A DNA stretch of 64,000 bases from Rhodanobacteraceae bacterium (GTDB lineage: Bacteria; Pseudomonadota; Gammaproteobacteria; Xanthomonadales; Rhodanobacteraceae). The position numbers and the translations under genes are program-made. This document shows, in pieces, positions 8,128-17,836 of the stretch (position 1 is its first letter; every line of letters begins with the position of its first letter). The stretch covers positions 2,977,001-3,041,000 of the forward strand of contig CP126120.1 in assembly GCA_030123585.1 (NCBI GenBank), written 5' to 3'. The notes below the pieces were generated by a model, which saw nothing but the letters and a program-made list of their open reading frames with translations, had not been told where the DNA came from and made no database searches.

Positions 8128-9975
8128 TTACGCCGCCTGCCGCGACGCGCGCTTGCGGTCGTTCTCGGTGAGGTGTTTCTTGCGCAGGCGGATTTGCCTG
8201 GGCGTCACTTCGACCAGTTCGTCGTCGTCGATGAACTCCAGCGCCTGTTCCAGCGACAGCTTCACCGGCGGGGTCAGGGTCAGCGCGTCGTCCTTGCCCG
8301 CGGCGCGGATGTTGGTGAGCTGCTTCGCGCGCAATGCGTTGACCGTGAGGTCGTTGTCCTTGGCGTGGATGCCGACGAGTTGTCCCTCGTAAATCTGCAC
8401 GCCGGCGTCGATCAGCATGCGGCCGCGGTCCTGCAAGCCGTACAACGCGTAGGCCGGCGCGGGGCCGGTGCCGTTGGAAATCATCACGCCGTTGGCGCGC
8501 TTGCCGATGATGCCTTCGGACTTCGGGCCGTAGTGGTCGAACACATGGAACATCAGGCCAGTGCCGGCGGTGAGGGTGCGGAACTCGGTCTGGAAACCGA
8601 TCAGCCCGCGCGCCGGAATCATGTATTCGAGGCGCACGCGGCCCTTGCCATCGGGCTCCATGTTCTTGAGCTGCGCGCGGCGCGTGCCGAGCTTTTCCAT
8701 CACGCCGCCCTGGTAGGGCTCTTCCAGGTCGACGACCAGTTGTTCGTACGGTTCCTGCAGCACGCCGTCGATTTCGCGCACGATCACTTCCGGGCGCGAC
8801 ACCGCGAGTTCGTAGCCTTCGCGGCGCATGGTTTCGATCAGGATCGAAAGATGCAGTTCGCCGCGTCCCGATACCTTGAACTTGTCGGGATCGGCCGTGT
8901 CCTCTACCTTGAGCGCGACGTTGTGCAGCGTCTCGCGCGTCAGGCGTTCGCGGATCTGGCGCGAAGTGAGGAACTTGCCGCCCGACAGATCCTTGTTGCC
9001 GGCGAACGGCGAGTTGTTGACCTGGAAGGTCATGCTGATGGTCGGCTCGTCCACGGTCAGCGCGGGCAGCGCTTCCACGGCCGACGGATCGCAGATGGTG
9101 TCGGAGATGCTCAAGTCTTCGATGCCGGACAGCGCGATGATGTCGCCGGCCTGCGCTTCGGCAACTTCGCGGCGTTCCAGGCCCATGAAGCCCAGCACCT
9201 GCAAGACCTTGCCGTTGCGGCGCTTGCCGTCGCGGTCGATGATCGCGACCGGCATGTTGCTGCGCACGCTGCCGCGCTGGATGCGGCCGACGCCGATCAC
9301 GCCGACGTAGCTGGAGTAATCGAGCGACGAGACGCGCATCTGGAACGGGCCGTCGAGATCGACCTGCGGCGGTTGTACGTGCCTGGTGATCGCCTCGAAC
9401 AGCGGCGTCATGTCGCCTGAACGCACGTCGGGTTCCAGCCCCGCGTAACCGTGCAGCGCCGAGGCATACACGATCGGGAAATCGAGCTGTTCCTCGCTGG
9501 CGCCGAGGCGGTCGAACAGGTCGAAGGTCTGGTTGACCACCCAGTCCGGCCGCGCGCCGGGGCGATCGACCTTGTTGACCACCACGATCGGCTTGAAGCC
9601 CATCTGGAAGGCTTTCTGGGTCACGAAGCGCGTCTGCGGCATCGGGCCGTCCATCGCATCGACCAGGATCAGCACCGAATCGACCATCGACAGCACGCGC
9701 TCGACTTCGCCGCCGAAGTCAGCGTGTCCGGGCGTGTCCACGATGTTGATGCGCCATTGTTCGCCGCGCGGATCGGTCCAGCGGATCGCGGTGTTCTTGG
9801 ACAGGATCGTTATGCCGCGCTCGCGTTCCAGGTCGTTGCTGTCCATCACGCGGTCGGGCACCGCCGCGCGCTCCGACAGGGTGCCGGATTGCTTCAGCAG
9901 CTGATCGACGAGCGTGGTCTTGCCGTGATCGACATGGGCGACGATCGCGATGTTGCGGAGGTTCTGGACGGACAT
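8128..9975 (-). CDS. typA: translational GTPase TypA/BipA
   Basis: 615-residue ribosome-associated GTPase of the EF-G family, involved in 50S assembly and growth under stress or cold. The G motifs are complete: [15 protein letters not shown] (G1), RERGITI (G2), DTPGHADF (G3), NKVDRPGA (G4). They are followed by EF-G-like domains II, III and V and the TypA-specific C-terminal domain ([31 protein letters not shown]). ATG 9975 ([16 protein letters not shown]) gives the standard length; the longer frame up to 9996 adds only seven residues without an RBS. It ends with a short basic tail ([16 protein letters not shown]). Apparently a single-gene unit. Confidence 0.97.
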   Translation of the reverse strand: MSVQNLRNIAIVAHVDHGKTTLVDQLLKQSGTLSERAAVPDRVMDSNDLERERGITILSKNTAIRWTDPRGEQWRINIVDTPGHADFGGEVERVLSMVDSVLILVDAMDGPMPQTRFVTQKAFQMGFKPIVVVNKVDRPGARPDWVVNQTFDLFDRLGASEEQLDFPIVYASALHGYAGLEPDVRSGDMTPLFEAITRHVQPPQVDLDGPFQMRVSSLDYSSYVGVIGVGRIQRGSVRSNMPVAIIDRDGKRRNGKVLQVLGFMGLERREVAEAQAGDIIALSGIEDLSISDTICDPSAVEALPALTVDEPTISMTFQVNNSPFAGNKDLSGGKFLTSRQIRERLTRETLHNVALKVEDTADPDKFKVSGRGELHLSILIETMRREGYELAVSRPEVIVREIDGVLQEPYEQLVVDLEEPYQGGVMEKLGTRRAQLKNMEPDGKGRVRLEYMIPARGLIGFQTEFRTLTAGTGLMFHVFDHYGPKSEGIIGKRANGVMISNGTGPAPAYALYGLQDRGRMLIDAGVQIYEGQLVGIHAKDNDLTVNALRAKQLTNIRAAGKDDALTLTPPVKLSLEQALEFIDDDELVEVTPRQIRLRKKHLTENDRKRASRQAA

Positions 9976-10110
9976 GGGGCACACGATAACCGCCACGGTC
10001 GGGCGACCATGACGGCAGGGTCATCGAAGGAAACGCCTATTGTAGCCGAACCCTTCCCGAAAAACTGAACCGGAGCCGTGCCGGATGGTGGCGCGGCTCC
10101 GTCCGGTCAG

Positions 10111-12407
10111 CTAGAAGAAGTTGTAGCGCGCGGTCACGTAGTAGTTCCGCGGCCAGCCGAAATACGCGGTCTGGATGTTGGCGACGCTGGAGAACTCCTG
10201 CGCGTCGGTCTTGTAGGTCTTGTCGGTGAGGTTGCGCACGCCCGCGCGGACCTGCCAGTGGCCATCGGCCGAATCGAACACGCCGAACAATCCCGCCAGC
10301 GTGTAGCTTGGTTGCATCAGGCCGGGGCGGTTGTCCACGCTCAGCCACATCGTGCTGCGATACGAGAGATCGCCGCCCACGGTGATGGCCGCGCCATCGT
10401 GCAGGTAGAAGGTGTGGGTGGCCGCCACGCGCGCGGTCCACTTGGGCGAGAACGCGACGTGCGCGTGCAGGCCCGCCAGCGACGGATCGAGCTCGACGCG
10501 CGGATCGATGAACTTGTCGTACGTGGCGTTGAGATAGCCGATCTGGGCCTGCAGCGCGCTGCTCGCACCGACCAGCATCGAGCCGGAGAACTCGGCGCCG
10601 TACATCGTCAGCTTGGCCGCATTGAGCACCGGGAAGCCGAAGTTGGGGATCGGACTGCCGGGGTTGGTGATGTCCGACACGCGTGCCTGGAAATCCTTGT
10701 AGTCGCTGTAGAACACGTCGCCGTTGGCTTGCACGCGCCCGTCGGCGCTGCGGAATTTCAGGCCCGACTCGTACGTCCACACGAATTCCGGATTGAAGGT
10801 GCTGACGTCGGACGGAGCGTTGGCGCGGCCGTTGAAGCCGCCGGACTTGAAGCCGCGGTTGGCGGATGCGTACCACATCAGTTGCGGATTGATCTGTTTC
10901 TGCAGCGAGAGCGACGGCGTGACCGCCGACCACGACTTCGAATCGGTGAAGGCAAAGGTGCTGTCGAACGCCGTGAGCGGCGGCCCGAAGAAGGCGGTGG
11001 TGGTGCGGAAGTAATCCTTCTTCTCGTCGGTGTAGCGCACGCCGGCTGAGAGGCTCCAGCCGTCGCCGAAGCTCCAGGTGGCGTTGCCGAAGCCGGCGTA
11101 GCTCTTGTTGGCGAGGTTGTCGTCGACGGTGCGCAGGAAGTTGACGGGAAAGCCGAGGAAGGTCAGGAAGTCGTTGGCGTAGGCTTCCTGGTGCGAGGGC
11201 AGGTGTTCATCGAGGTAGTACAGGCCGAACACCGCGTGCAGGTTGTCGTGGTTGCTGTACTGAAGCTGGAACTCCTGGCTGAACTGGTGTTGCCGGACGG
11301 CCACGAACACGTCGCCGAGTTGCAACGGCGTGGCATCGATGTCGATGTAGGTGGAGGGAGCGAGCTTGCGGTACGCGGTGATGCTCTTGAAATCCCAGTT
11401 GTCGTTGAGGCGCCAGTCCATGTTCCACGCGACGCCCTTCTGGATCAGCTTCTGGCCTTTGTCGGGCCCGAGCCCGGTCTGCGCGTGGAAATCCCACGGG
11501 GTGGGCATATACAGCACCTTGGGCTTGCCCGTGGCGAGGTCCACGCTCACCAGCGGCGCGGTGGCCTGGCCCATCGTGAGGTCGGTGTTCTGGTGGCTGT
11601 AATCCACTTCCAGGATGCCGTGGAAGTTGTCGGACGGATGGAAGTCCAGCTTGCCGCGGAGCGCCTAGTGTCGTCGTTGTTGAAGTGGCGCCCGGTCACC
11701 GGGTCGGTGACATAGCCGTCGTTCTTGAAAGTGCCGACGGCGATCGATCCGGACAGCACCTTGTTCAACGGCCCGCTCAAATACGCCTGGGTGTCGACGC
11801 GCCCGTAGTCGCCCACGGTCACGGCCACCGAACCTTCCGGCGTATCGGTCGGGTTCTTGGTGACGACCTTGACTGCGCCGCCGGTGGAGTTCATGCCGTA
11901 CAGCGTGCCCTGCGGCCCGCGCAACACCTCGACGTGGTCGATGTCGAACAGATCCATCAGCGCACCGTTGATGCGCGAGTAGTACACGTCATCCACGTAG
12001 AAGCCGACGCCGGGATCGAAGGTCTGCAAGGCGTCGGGCTGGCCGATGCCGCGGATGAAGATGTTGACGGTGTTGGACTGCCCGCGGCCCTGGACGATGT
12101 TCATGTTGGGCACCGAACCCTGCAGGCCCGTGATGTCCACGGCCTGCATGTCCTTCAAGTCTTCGGAGCTGAAAGCGCTGATCGCGATCGGCACCTTTTC
12201 CAGGTTCTCGCTGCGGCGGCGGGCGGTGACGACGATCGTTTCGAGTTCCTTGGTTTTTTCGGCTGGCTTCTGCCGCGTCGTCTGGCTGGCCTGGCCCGAT
12301 TGCGGGTTGCCGTTTTCCTGCGGTGCTGCCTGGACGTTGCCCGCGAGGCCGAGTGCGATGGCTGCCGACAGCAGGCCGAGCGCGAAGGAAGTGTGCTGGT
12401 GGCGCAT
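10111..12407 (-). pseudogene. TonB-dependent receptor, split by a one-base frameshift near 11665-11672
   Basis: An outer-membrane active transporter gene that would encode ~765 residues. The upstream frame (12407 to about 11670) gives a signal peptide ending NVQA-APQ, the TonB-box-like ETIVVTARRR segment and a full plug domain (VDITGLQGSVPNMNIVQGRG, FIRGIGQPD, VEVLRGPQGTLYG, GAVKVVTKNP). In this frame the sequence becomes nonsense after HFNNDDTR. The next frame resumes at once with LRGKLDFHPSDNFHGIL and continues as a barrel to an aromatic C-terminus (VTARYNFF, stop at 10111). One missing base around 11668 explains it; a CTAG sits at the junction. It is either a recent mutation or an assembly error, because the rest is intact. 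Divergent from a tetR gene, suggesting that the ligand is the substrate of the adjacent catabolic operon. Confidence 0.88.
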
Positions 12408-12504
12408 GGAATTCCCCTCTGGATGCAGCGGTCGTGGTGGTCGCCCTGCGGCCGTGCGACCAGTTGGAGGCTGGTCTCCGGAACCGCATTGCTGAAAAGA
12501 CTTG

Positions 12505-12529
12505 CCTAACTAACGTTCGTTAGGTTAGC
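12505..12529. promoter_or_regulatory. probable TetR-family operator between receptor and tetR genes
   Basis: A palindrome with core CTAACG-TT-CGTTAG (12510-12523) and outer halves CCTAA / TTAGG extends over about 25 bases. Spacing and sequence resemble operators of AcrR/TetR-type repressors (TAACGAACGTTCGTTA-like). It lies in the 178-base divergent region, 98 bases from the receptor start and 57 bases before tetR, so one repressor could control both directions. Confidence 0.6.
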
Positions 12530-12585
12530 TTTGTAGCGCCTCTCGGATAGACTGTCAATGACCTCGCCCAACCGGCCGTTCGTTC

Positions 12586-13227
12586 ATGAGCCCCAACCGC
12601 CGACTTGCCGCCACCACCGCCCACCTGTTGCCGGGGCTGAAGCAGTCGGAAGCGTCCGGGCGGGTGCTGGAAGCGGCGTTGAAGCTGTTTGCCGAGCGCG
12701 GCTATGCGGGGACGTCGGTGCGCGACGTGGCCGCCGCGGCGGGCGTCAAGGCCGCCACGATCTACGCGCATTACCCGTCCAAGGAACACATCCTGGCCGA
12801 GTTGTGCCGGGTCGGACACGAGGAGCAATACCGCGCGGTGCGCACGGCGGTGCTTGCGAGCGGCGGCGATCCGCGCGACCAGATCGTCGCCTACGTGCGC
12901 GCGCACGTGGGGTTCCACACCAGCTATCCGATGCTGGCCGTGGTCGCCAATTCCGAACTGCATGTGCTGGGCGAGGAACTCGGCGCGGTGACCTTCACCT
13001 TGCGTCGTCAATCGGTGGAACTGCTGGAGGACATCGCCAAACGCGGGATCGACAGCGGCATCTTCCATGTGTCATCCCTGTGGTTGGCGATCGCCGCGAT
13101 CGGCGGCATGGGCATGCGCGTCGCCTACTGGTTTTCGCCGGAATACAACCTCAGCGCCAGGGAGGTGGCCGACGGTTACGCCGAGTTCGCGCTGCGCTTG
13201 CTGGCGGCGGAAGAGCGGAAGTCATGA
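12586..13227 (+). CDS. TetR-family transcriptional regulator
   Basis: 213-residue DNA-binding repressor. The N-terminal TetR helix-turn-helix covers residues ~24-70: GRVLEAALKLFAERGYAGTS, then VRDVAAAAGVKAATIYAHYPSKEHIL, with the hallmark T-x-Y-x-(H/Y)-F/Y-x-x-K. The C-terminal ligand domain (FHTSYPMLAVVANSELHVLG) resembles TetR_C domains of acyl-CoA or fatty-acid responsive regulators, but the effector cannot be read from sequence. A palindrome upstream is its likely binding site. It is followed after 52 bases by the alpha/beta hydrolase gene, so it probably heads the operon or overlaps its promoter region. Confidence 0.9.
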   Translation: MSPNRRLAATTAHLLPGLKQSEASGRVLEAALKLFAERGYAGTSVRDVAAAAGVKAATIYAHYPSKEHILAELCRVGHEEQYRAVRTAVLASGGDPRDQIVAYVRAHVGFHTSYPMLAVVANSELHVLGEELGAVTFTLRRQSVELLEDIAKRGIDSGIFHVSSLWLAIAAIGGMGMRVAYWFSPEYNLSAREVADGYAEFALRLLAAEERKS

Positions 13228-13279
13228 CGGCGTCGGCGGAGCGTGGCCAACATTGCGTACCAAGGACGCGGAGGGTGGC

Positions 13280-14149
13280 ATGACCAATACGTATGCGGAT
13301 GTCTTTTTCCCCAGCGCGGACGGACGCCTGCAGCTTTACGCCCGCGATTACGCCGGCGCCGGGCCGTGTCTGTTGATGCTGCACGGCCTCACCCGCAACA
13401 GCGCCGATTTCGCGGAACTCGCGGAACATTTCGCCGGCCGCTATCGCGTGGTCGTTCCCGACCAACGCGGACGTGGCCGTTCGCAATACGACCCCGATCC
13501 GGCCAAGTACACGCCTGCCACTTATTGCGGCGACATGCTGGGACTGATCGCTCGCCTGAAATTGGAGCGGCCGGTGCTGCTCGGCACCTCGATGGGCGGC
13601 CTGATGGCGATGATCATGGGCGCGATGGCGCCGGCGGCGTATCGCGGCATCGTGCTCAACGATGTCGGGCCGGTGGTCGATGCCGCCGGCATCGCGCGCA
13701 TTTCGGGTTACGTCGGCAACACGGCCGAGGTCACGGATTGGGCGGGTGCGGCGGCGTATTCCAAGGCGACCAACGGGTCGGCATTTCCGCATTACAGCGA
13801 CGCGGACTGGGACAAATTCGCGCACCGGCTGTTTCGCGAAGATGCGAACGGCGTGCCGCGCCTTGCCTACGATCCCGCCATCGCGGCGGGGCTTGCGGGG
13901 GCAGATCCCAGCGCGGTGCCGCCTGACCTCTGGCCGATGTGGGGCGCACTGGCGACGGTGCCGATCCTGGCCATCCGCGGCGAGTGTTCCGACATCCTCA
14001 ACGCTGCAACGCTGGCAGAAATGGGCAAGCGCCATCCGGGGATGAAAACTGCCGTCGTCGCCGGCGTGGGCCACGCACCCATGCTCGATGAGCCGGAAGC
14101 CGTCGAGGCGATCGAGCGCTTCGTCGGCGAGGTCTGCGGCGGGGCCTGA
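13280..14149 (+). CDS. alpha/beta hydrolase
   Basis: 289-residue cytoplasmic hydrolase without a signal peptide. The oxyanion-hole motif MLHGLTRNSADF lies near residue 35, the nucleophile elbow LGTSMGGLMAM near residue 100, an acidic residue in RGECSDIL near 240, and the catalytic His in GVGHAPMLDEPEA near 268. The DQRGRGRS segment is typical of ester- and lactone-cleaving members. ATG 13280 follows a GGAGGGTGG RBS. It is the first gene of a tight operon with an acyl-CoA ligase (stop and next start two bases apart) and a 3-hydroxybutyrate dehydrogenase, so it may cleave a hydroxyacyl ester or dimer. Substrate is inferred only from context. Confidence 0.85.
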   Translation: MTNTYADVFFPSADGRLQLYARDYAGAGPCLLMLHGLTRNSADFAELAEHFAGRYRVVVPDQRGRGRSQYDPDPAKYTPATYCGDMLGLIARLKLERPVLLGTSMGGLMAMIMGAMAPAAYRGIVLNDVGPVVDAAGIARISGYVGNTAEVTDWAGAAAYSKATNGSAFPHYSDADWDKFAHRLFREDANGVPRLAYDPAIAAGLAGADPSAVPPDLWPMWGALATVPILAIRGECSDILNAATLAEMGKRHPGMKTAVVAGVGHAPMLDEPEAVEAIERFVGEVCGGA

Positions 14150-14151
14150 TC

Positions 14152-15684
14152 GTGAACATCGCGCTCTGGCTCGATCGTGCGGCGCGGCTGTGGCCCGAGC
14201 GGCCGGCCCTGCTGCTGGGCGAAGAAGTCGTCGCCGACTACGCCGGCTTCGCCGACCGCGTGGCGCGGCTGGCGCAGCGGCTGCAGTCCGAACACGGTTT
14301 TGCGCCGGGCGATCGCGCGGCGTTGTTCCTCAAGAACAGTCCCGATTACCTCACGATCCTCTACGCGGTCTGGTACGCCGGCGGCGTGGTCGTCCCGATC
14401 AATGCCAAGCTCCATGGCCGCGAGGCGGCGTGGATCGTGGCGAACGCGGAAGCGAAGCTGCTGTTCGCCGAACCCGATGCTGCGGACGAATTGGCGGGCT
14501 ACTGCCGCGACGAGGGCCGTGTCCCCGCGCAGATCGGTCCCGAACCCGGTGACTGTGCACCGCTGCCCGTGCCGGTCGAGCGCACCGACAACGACCTCGC
14601 GTGGCTGTTCTACACCTCGGGCACCACCGGCCGGCCCAAGGGCGTGATGTTGAGCCACGCCAATCTGCAGGCGATGGCGCTGGCGTACTTCGCCGATGTC
14701 GATGCGGTGCAATCCGCCGATGCGGCGCTCTACGCCGCGCCGCTGTCGCACGGCGCCGGGATGTACAACTTCATGCACGTGCTGCGCGGCGCGCGTCACG
14801 TCATCCCGAAATCGCATGGATTCGACGCCGCCGAAATCATCGGTCTCGCGCCCATACTCGGCTCGGTGCATCTGTGGGCGGCCCCGACCATGGTGGTGCG
14901 GCTGCTGGCCGCGGCGAAGGCTTGCGGATGGCACGGCGACGGCTTGCGCACCGTGGTCTATGGCGGCGGACCGATGTACCTCGCCGACATCGAGGCCGCG
15001 CTCGACTGGTTCGGCAATCGCTTCGTGCAGATCTACGGCCAGGGCGAATGCCCGATGGCGATCACCGCGTTGTCGCGCGAACGGCTCGCCGAGCGCGCGC
15101 ATCCGCGCTGGGCCGCGCGCGCCGCATCGGTGGGCGTGGCGCAATCGTGCGTCGAGGTCGCGGTGGTCGATTCCGACGGCCATGCGTTGCCGGCCGGGAC
15201 CACGGGTGAAATCGTGGTGCGCGGAGCGCCCGTGATGCAGGGCTATTGGCGCAACGATGCGGCCACCGCGGCGGCGATTCGCGATGGCTGGCTGTGGACC
15301 GGCGACATGGGTGCGTTCGATGCCGACGGTTTCCTCACACTCAAGGACCGCTCGAAGGACGTGATCATTTCGGGCGGCACCAACATCTACCCGCGCGAGG
15401 TGGAAGAAGCGCTGCTGACGCATCCGGCGCTGGCCGAAGTCGCGGTGGTCGGCACGCCCGATGCCGAATGGGGCGAGAAGGTCGTGGCCTTCGCCGTGCT
15501 GCGGCCCGGAAGCGTCGTGACGATCGAGGCGCTTGACGCGCACTGTTGCGAGCGCATCGCCCGTTTCAAGCGGCCCAAGCTTTACCGTTTCGTGCCCGAG
15601 CTGCGGAAGAACGCCTACGGCAAGGTGCTCAAGACCGCGCTGCGCGAAATGCTCACGCAGATTGACGAGGAGGACAAGACATGA
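14152..15684 (+). CDS. class I adenylate-forming enzyme, acyl-CoA ligase
   Basis: 510-residue ATP-dependent acid:CoA ligase. It shows the AMP-binding core FYTSGTTGRPKGVMLSHAN (~residues 155-173), the A5 motif QIYGQGECPM (~300), the hinge and A8 segment DGFLTLKDRSKDVIISGG followed by TNIYPREVEEALL (~390-420), and the A10 catalytic Lys in NAYGKVLKTALRE. The GTG at 14152 is the start that keeps the family length and leaves two bases after the hydrolase stop. It overlaps the next gene by four bases (ATGA). It should activate a carboxylic acid released by the upstream hydrolase. The chain length is not evident; short or medium hydroxyacids fit the context. Confidence 0.9.
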   Translation: MNIALWLDRAARLWPERPALLLGEEVVADYAGFADRVARLAQRLQSEHGFAPGDRAALFLKNSPDYLTILYAVWYAGGVVVPINAKLHGREAAWIVANAEAKLLFAEPDAADELAGYCRDEGRVPAQIGPEPGDCAPLPVPVERTDNDLAWLFYTSGTTGRPKGVMLSHANLQAMALAYFADVDAVQSADAALYAAPLSHGAGMYNFMHVLRGARHVIPKSHGFDAAEIIGLAPILGSVHLWAAPTMVVRLLAAAKACGWHGDGLRTVVYGGGPMYLADIEAALDWFGNRFVQIYGQGECPMAITALSRERLAERAHPRWAARAASVGVAQSCVEVAVVDSDGHALPAGTTGEIVVRGAPVMQGYWRNDAATAAAIRDGWLWTGDMGAFDADGFLTLKDRSKDVIISGGTNIYPREVEEALLTHPALAEVAVVGTPDAEWGEKVVAFAVLRPGSVVTIEALDAHCCERIARFKRPKLYRFVPELRKNAYGKVLKTALREMLTQIDEEDKT

Positions 15685-16505
15685 ACGCCACCACTGATGC
15701 CACCAACAAGCTCGCCGGCAAGACCGCCCTGGTCACCGGCTCGACGCAGGGCATTGGCCTTGCCATCGCCCGCAGCCTCGCGAGTGCGAACATGCGCATC
15801 GCGGTGCATGGCCTGGCAACCCGCGAAGCCGGCGACGCCGTCGCCGCAGGCCTGAAGCGCGACGGCGCCGCAGATGCGCGTTTCTTCGAGGCCGATCTGC
15901 TCGACCCGGACCAGATCGCCGCGATGATGCGCGCGGTCGATGCATGGGGGCCGCTCGACGTGCTTGTGAACAATGCGGGCATCCAGAAGACGGCGTCGCT
16001 GAGCGAACTCGATCGCACGACCTGGGACAGGATCATCGGCGTCAATCTCAGCGCCGCCTTCCATACCATGCGCCTCGCCCTGCCCGGAATGGCCGAGCGC
16101 GGCTATGGCCGCGTGATCAACACTGCCTCGGTGCACGGGCTCGTCTCCTCGGTACGCAAGGCGCCGTACTGCGCCGCCAAGCACGGACTGGTCGGGCTGT
16201 CGAAGGTTGCCGCGCTCGAATATGCGAAGGCGGGCAACCGGGCGAGCGGCGGCGTCACGGTCAACTGCATCTGCCCCGGCTGGACCGAAACCGAACTGAT
16301 CCTCCCGCAGATTGCCGAACGTGCCACGGCGCTGGGCGTCGATCGCGATGCCGCCATCGCCAGCCTGCTTTCGGAAAAGCAACCCAGCCAACGCTTGTCG
16401 GATCCCGGCGAGATCGGCAACCTCGCGCTGTGGCTGTGCAGCCCCCTGGCCCACAACGTCACCGGCGCCGCGATTCCGATCGACGGCGGATGGACTGCGC
16501 AGTAG
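15681..16505 (+). CDS. bdhA: 3-hydroxybutyrate dehydrogenase-like short-chain dehydrogenase
   Basis: 274-residue NAD(P)-dependent SDR. The cofactor motif TGSTQGIG is at residues ~20-27, then NNAGIQKTA, and the catalytic Ser in ASVHGLVSS with the Tyr/Lys pair in APYCAAKHG. ASVHGL..S..K..YCAAKHGLVGLSK and VNCICPGWTETEL are close to the bacterial D-3-hydroxybutyrate dehydrogenases (BdhA/HbdH), which oxidise 3-hydroxybutyrate to acetoacetate in PHB turnover. The sequence is slightly longer than the usual ~260 residues because of inserts near residue 185 and at the N-terminus. The ATG overlaps the ligase stop. Another SDR specificity remains possible. Confidence 0.82.
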   Translation: MNATTDATNKLAGKTALVTGSTQGIGLAIARSLASANMRIAVHGLATREAGDAVAAGLKRDGAADARFFEADLLDPDQIAAMMRAVDAWGPLDVLVNNAGIQKTASLSELDRTTWDRIIGVNLSAAFHTMRLALPGMAERGYGRVINTASVHGLVSSVRKAPYCAAKHGLVGLSKVAALEYAKAGNRASGGVTVNCICPGWTETELILPQIAERATALGVDRDAAIASLLSEKQPSQRLSDPGEIGNLALWLCSPLAHNVTGAAIPIDGGWTAQ

Positions 16506-16528
16506 CCGTTGGGGTGCCTCTGGTTTAG

Positions 16529-16720
16529 CTCGTCATTCCGGAGCGGGCCGCAGGCCCGAATCCGACTGCGTTGGGGGGATTGCCAACGCGAACACCGCAG
16601 GCGGCCCGGAGGGCGAGCGCCATGGATGGCGCGAGTCAATCGGTTTGGAAGGTTGACGCGCGTAGTGACACCGATTCCGGGTTCCGCCGCAACAGGCTGC
16701 GGCGGCCCCGGAATGACGAG
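16529..16720. repeat. intergenic inverted-repeat element of the CGTCATTCCGG type
   Basis: The 308 bases between bdhA and the cyclophilin gene hold no gene. CTCGTCATTCCGG (16529-16541) and its exact complement CCGGAATGACGAG (16708-16720) bound a 192-base block with further short repeats (GCGGGCCGCAGGCCCG; CCGATTCCGGGTTCCG). Related blocks occur at 19089-19256, 31711-31730 and 41355-41580 in this window, so this is a dispersed family. It may be a MITE-like or REP-like element. The promoter of the cyclophilin gene must lie downstream of or within it. Confidence 0.7.
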
Positions 16721-16813
16721 GACATCCATTGGCCAGAGTCTTCCCAACGGCCGCGCTGGCCGGACACGCTATGCTTGGCGTTTGCCATCGATGCGCGTGC
16801 ATCCGGAGACCAC

Positions 16814-17320
<507 letters not shown>

Positions 17321-17334
17321 ACCACATGTTCCAA

Positions 17335-17363
17335 AAAACGGGCGGCTTGAGGCCGCCCGTTTT
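17335..17363. terminator. bidirectional intrinsic terminator
   Basis: Perfect 12-base arms AAAACGGGCGGC (17335-17346) and GCCGCCCGTTTT (17352-17363) with the loop TTGAG. The stem is GC-rich with A and T runs at its ends, so it can stop transcription from both the cyclophilin gene and the convergent YeaQ-like gene. Confidence 0.88.
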
Positions 17364-17383
17364 CGTTTCGAAACGCGCTTTGA

Positions 17384-17653
17384 TCAGGCAGCCGCTGCGC
17401 CGCCTCCACCCTTGCGTTTCACGGCGGTGTAGATCGCCAGCAGGATGATCGCGCCGACCACCGATGCGATGAAATGCACGACGCCGGTCGCACCCCACCA
17501 GCCGAGTTGCTCGCCCACCCAGGTAGCGATGACCGAACCCACGATGCCGATGATGATGGTGAGGATCCAGCCTGCCGGGGCGTGATCGCGGTCGAAGAAC
17601 TTCGCGATGACGCCGATGATGAAGCCGATGATGATCATCCAAAGCCAGTGCAT
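17384..17653 (-). CDS. GlsB/YeaQ/YmgE-family stress-response membrane protein
   Basis: 89-residue inner-membrane protein with three predicted helices: WLWMIIIGFIIGVIAKFF, GWILTIIIGIVGSVIATWVG and GVVHFIASVVGAIILLAIYTAV. The Gly-rich GIVGSVIATWVG region and the RDHAPAGWILTI loop match the transglycosylase-associated protein family (YeaQ/YmgE), small proteins often induced by general or envelope stress. The molecular role is not known for the family. It ends with a Gly/Ala-rich tail (KRKGGGGAAAA). A GGAGGTGTG RBS (on the minus strand) precedes ATG 17653. It shares a terminator with the cyclophilin gene. Confidence 0.88.
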   Translation of the reverse strand: MHWLWMIIIGFIIGVIAKFFDRDHAPAGWILTIIIGIVGSVIATWVGEQLGWWGATGVVHFIASVVGAIILLAIYTAVKRKGGGGAAAA

Positions 17654-17836
17654 GCCACACCTCCGTTTGAATGGGATACGTCGGACTGATTGCGCGGCTT
17701 GCCGTCTGGCAGGCCGCCGGCAAGCCTAGCAGCGCCAGCGCGGAGTGGCGCAAGCGGTGGATATGCCGCCGGAGGCGGATACTGCGGCGTGTTAGAATTG
17801 CAGGCTGCATTTGCAGAGACCGTCGAGGATTCCCCC

